Source: Glandiceps talaboti
Lineage: Eukaryota > Hemichordata > Enteropneusta > Spengelidae
Reading direction: 5' to 3'
DNA: 64,000 bases
Assembly: GCF_964340395.1 (NCBI RefSeq)
Contig: NC_135567.1
Coordinates: 8,037,158 to 8,101,157, forward strand
Of the stretch, positions 60,018-64,000 are shown piece by piece; the first letter of the stretch is position 1; the number at the start of each line of letters is the position of its first letter. The notes beneath the pieces were generated by a model. The model was given only the letters and a program-made list of their open reading frames with translations, was not told the DNA's origin and ran no database searches. A program made the position numbers and the translations under genes.

Positions 60018-62076
60018 GTAAGTGTCATGAATAAACATGAGAAAGTTTCCCCGGGTGAATTTTAGCCAAGTCGGAGGATATTTGATTTAGTACATCCACA
60101 TACTTTTGTCACTTGTATTGTCTTTATTTGTGATCACTATCAAGGGCAAGGTTAGGACAATTTTCGATGGTTTCGTGATCGTGGTTATGGACATGTTCGA
60201 AGTATCTGCCTTCCGTAGCATAGGCAAACGTAGAGCTATGTTTGTTATCCTTGAAAGTTGAAAGCTATAATTATTGTGCAATTGTTGTATATAGTTTCTG
60301 GTTGTATCGGCAAGTTCATTTTACATGACGTACAGAAGTGTCTCATTGTCACTTTTTATTACTTTCGTGCTACTTTCTAGCTATTGATTTTCACCCCTGA
60401 ATTGAAAATAAAACCAACGGAAGTTACCGTACATCATCAATCACCGGTAGTGAAAACAATACATTGTACATGTCGAAATCGTTGTCACAACCACAGAGGA
60501 ATCACAAGTCACGGTGGTTGTATCTGACTTTTAGTACATTTGATATTTGGAACTATATAAACTGCTCAATGTGCGATTGGGGATGGTATTTATTCAGGAG
60601 CATGCAATGAAATACGACGACGTGATACTATTACTACTGATCTTCGCACACAGCTGATAGACCAAGTAATAACACCCGAATCACTCTCATATCTCGTATC
60701 CGACTCAACTTCTGTATGTACGTACCAGGATCACACTTGAACTTTAAAGGGAATTAGCTCAGACTACACACAGTGTTTAAAGATCTACACTGGAAAACAA
60801 GGCAAGCACCCAGCATAGTGCCTCGTTCATTGACTTCCCGCGAAGCCAAGTCCTCTTGCCAAAAATGAAGTGCCTGTCCGTTCCCAGTGTACTTTTATTG
60901 TGAAGTCCTTAAAGTCTAAATATACTTAACGCATGGCCAATGACCAAATAATTATTGCACTCCATATAGAGCTTTTCATGGGCGTTATAATGCCCTAAAA
61001 GTAATTTTAAAACATTGATGAATGATCACTATGAATCCTAGATATTTATGAAATGCAGACTGTCGTCTCATGTATTCGAGTATGCTTGAAATCCTGTGTG
61101 GTCTGAATCCAATATCCTTGAGACAGTCTTTTGACCTTTCAGTAAACTAGGACATGCGATGTTGTTAAAATATTAAGTTTACTGAAAATATAAATATGTC
61201 ATCTGTGACAATACATTGAACAACGATAATGCATGGCAGACCTTACTGTGCTTCTCGTTCGTGACATGCGTTCATTTTGATAATGGTACCCATCGTTATC
61301 AGGAGAAAGTGGCTCCACTCGGGAAAAATCACTGTATAAACAAGTTTTGCCTCTGAACACAACCAAATTCACTTTCAATTATCAATCTATTACAAATATT
61401 TATGGAAGGAACATAAGCAAACGGCCAGCTCGCTAAATAGTTCGACAGACACACCCCTCTCCGAATGCATAGACTTCGATACTTGACGTGCGATCATACG
61501 GTAACATTTTCCATTTTTAGGCTGCAGTGCATCATCACATCCCGGTTCGCGTACATGCATGGATGTATAAGATAATGTCGTCAAGATTATCGCTATAAGA
61601 AAGCCATGTGGGCATGTTTTTTATTTCCAGCAAAATTCCACAATATATCAAACTGCCCTGAGTTTACTTGCATGACTACATAGTCTGATTATTATTACAA
61701 TTCACTGCTGGGTCACGTTAGTTGTCGTGACGTGGTTGGGGCTGGTGTTCATAGGGACGAGGTTCTCCAGATATGCCGTGGAGTATTTGTTATCAGAATA
61801 CAGTAAAATGTCGATAATATAGATGTGTTTAGGCAAATACATATTTAAGAGTGAAAAATACTTTAGTTCTGATATCGCACAAATTCACTACATAAAAATC
61901 CTGCTATTACGGTACTGTTATCATGTACTGATTTTAGACTCGCCTATCTAACAGCAATCTTGCAACGTCCACGTGTTTTGTCAGACCAGTTTCTTCTTTG
62001 ACTGCATTCTATCGGTGTATCTCACTAAAAATGTTGATTTTGCCCTCATTTCTTTTCTCTCACTTGTTTTTACTAG
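60018..62076 (+). other. Presumed first intron of the plus-strand gene
   Basis: No repeats or coding recognised in about 2 kb. It is less repeat-rich than the rest of the window. Confidence 0.35.
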
Positions 62077-62150
62077 CGGAATGGAGCAGTTCCACATTAC
62101 CTGTGACATTGATCATGTTCGACACCATGTTGTCTATAAGCAACAATATG
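62077..62150 (+). CDS. Probable first coding exon of an unknown plus-strand gene
   Basis: The acceptor TTTTTACTAG is followed by CGGAATGG and the frame MEQFHITCDIDHVRHHVVYK, then QQYG, ending at the donor GTGAGC. ATG is at 62081. There are 23 complete codons and one split base. If spliced to the exon ending at 60017, the coding start is here. The sequence is protein-like, with no repeats, but too short to name. Later exons would lie to the right, beyond 62150 and probably outside the window. This exon sits within the 6.3-kb block that splits repeat copy 4. Confidence 0.45.
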
Positions 62151-62641
62151 GTGAGCATGTACGAATGATACGTCACACTCTGTGACGTCACACATCAAGT
62201 ACACATCTTTTGACCATAAACATTGGTGTACGTACACACACAAAAAAAATATATATATTTTTTTAAATTACAATTTTCCCAGCAACCAACATCAACCAAG
62301 TCAATGAAGAATCGATGTGACTTAGTGCATAGAATATGTTACCAAAGGCAAAATTTGATTTCTAAATATTGAAAAAAATGGCAATTTTTAACAATTTTAC
62401 AACTTTAAGCCAAAGGATTCTAGTGAAACCACAACAATTCAAAAACCACAAAATCAAACCCCAAATACACAACATCTTACGATCGACGACATAATTAAGT
62501 AACATCTTGACTAAAATAGATAACACCACAGACGCAACTTAAAAAAAGATATACTCAAAAGTATATACACTTTGCCGATTTTAAGAATCTTCAGGCAGAG
62601 GTAGACTTGCTGACAACATCCGGGTCTTATACAGTGCTCAG
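62151..62641. other. Non-coding right edge of the 6.3-kb block
   Basis: AT-rich; ends TTATACAGTGCTCAGCGCAT, where tandem-unit homology resumes. No coding seen. Confidence 0.5.
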
Positions 62642-64000
62642 CGCATGCAAAGACGCTCACGGCTACAGGTGTATTTTAGATACCCGAGGGCAAAGAGATG
62701 TTGTTTATTGGTGAACACGTGAACATAAGTCGTATATAGGAAGTTGTAATTCCCTTTTCGCATGTGTGTAGCTGTGTAAAAATCGAGTTGTACTGTACTG
62801 TTTAGTCTGTTGAACAATCACCATGGATACTAGCAAGGTAGCACATATGCAATATTGTTTACTCGACTAGATGAACAAATAAGGTCAACATGCCTAGCTT
62901 ATCAGAGTAGTTTAATCAATGATTCATTTTGAAACATTACAGTTTCAATAATTTACCTATGTAAATATTAGTTATAGTTGAATAAAGTTCAGTAGTAGCT
63001 GGCTTGCTTGGTAACAGACTTCTGGTGCGTCTTTCCCTCTTTTATAAACCAATCCCTCACAAACATGTCATTGTCGAAGTTGACATGGGTTCAATCAATG
63101 TTATGCACTGTTTGTTATTAGTCTGATAAGCCTTAGTGTGTAACCGATATGTGTGAAATGCACAGATAGGGAATGTTTCTATTTTCAATTGGTGTTCAAA
63201 CGCCAGTGAGTCACCACAATGAGGTAAACGTATAGGGAATTCCCCTTCTCAGTCCCCGCTTTATGAATATTAATGAGTTTTTACACAACATCAAAGTGTG
63301 AGGGCAGAAATCCCTTCTGAAGGTGACGATGGCGACTCCTGACTCAACAAACATAATAGTTGAACTACTAATATTAGTATACATACTAAACTGTCATGAA
63401 GGAAAGATAATGTAGTAAATCACTCCGAGATATGGAGATTGAAAAGTACCAAACATTCTTACATATCACAATTTATTGCACATCTGAATTTTCTGCACAC
63501 ATAATAGTTACAGTGCACTAAATTTAACAGCAATCAATTCAACGGCCTTCGGAATAAAGACTGGCATACACCATAGACCCTCAATATATAAGCATACACA
63601 CAATTTGCATTACATACTACTACATACTGGCTTTGTATTTATAGCACTACATACTACTAAACACTAGCTTTGTATTCATAGCACTACATACTACTACATA
63701 CTGGCTTTGTATTCATATCACTACATACTACTACATAATGGCTTTGTATTCATAGCACTACTTACTACTACATACTGACTTTGTATTCATATCACTACAC
63801 ACTACTACATACTGGATTAGTATTCATAGCACTACATACTACTTCATACTGGCTTTGTATTCATAACAGTACATACTACTACATACTGGCTTTGTATTCA
63901 TAGCACTCCAGACTGGCTTTGTATTCAAATCACTCCATACTACACCATACTGGCGTTGTAATCATCTCACTGCATACTACTACACACTGGATTTGTATTC
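62642..64000. repeat. Tandem 3.1-kb unit, right part of copy 4 (runs off window)
   Basis: Homology resumes at GCATGCAAAGACGCTCACGG, the bases that follow the break point in intact copies. It is diverged from copies 1-3, with several small deletions (for example about 73 bp missing near 63220). The ~37-bp minisatellite begins at about 63606 and continues to the window end. Confidence 0.9.

Overview
This is repeat-dominated, AT-rich eukaryotic DNA, almost certainly from an invertebrate animal. The reasons are spliced exons, including an ankyrin repeat, several animal-type LINE reverse transcriptases, a Penelope-like remnant, TTAA-flanked DNA transposons and very long minisatellites. I cannot name the species. 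A marine deuterostome or lophotrochozoan is a guess from the repeat style. There are no operons or complete genes. Most long open frames are artefacts of tandem repeats whose period is a multiple of three.

Layout. 1-4.8 kb holds AT-rich non-coding DNA and two large ACAT/TATG microsatellites. 4.8-12.85 kb holds a short SGNH/GDSL-like coding remnant, then about 7.9 kb of a 33-bp satellite with a roughly 3.7 kb higher-order duplication. 12.9-14.5 kb is a decayed two-exon gene. 14.6-21.4 kb carries a family of non-autonomous elements (called the TAGCAC family here) with terminal complementarity, an internal ~114-bp minisatellite, a CA/CAGA tract and a 3' hairpin; I think they are Helentron-like. 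Within this stretch are an ankyrin exon (minus strand, 18.4 kb), a TTAA MITE and a foldback element with a CTCF-like site. 22.3-25 kb has a 90-bp tandem repeat and a 2-kb TTAA/TIR element containing two more palindromes.

25-29 kb has microsatellites around a perfect 40-bp-arm hairpin. At 29.03-29.06 kb lies the likely first coding exon of the ankyrin gene, followed by a CpG-containing upstream region and an element with long inverted repeats. 30.6-31.3 kb is a broken Penelope-like reverse transcriptase. The last two exons of a second minus-strand gene lie at 37.2 and 31.7 kb. Its stop codon abuts a TAGCAC-family element. 32.3-36.5 kb is three consecutive minisatellites with 30-, 37- and 41-bp units.

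37-42.9 kb is mostly non-coding, with TAGCAC-family copies and short tandem repeats. 42.9-64 kb is one complex locus. A ~37-bp minisatellite, interrupted by a MITE and a 5'-truncated LINE, leads into a ~3.1 kb unit repeated in tandem: copies start at 46.41, 49.15, 52.31 and 55.36 kb. The fourth copy is split by a 6.3-kb block (56.34-62.64 kb) and resumes at 62.64 kb, running off the window. The block holds nested LINE fragments, a foldback element and what looks like the 5' end of a plus-strand gene (exons at 60.0 and 62.1 kb).

The genes do not form a pathway. The biology visible here is genome architecture: mobile elements, nested insertions, palindromes and satellite expansion around a few long-intron genes.
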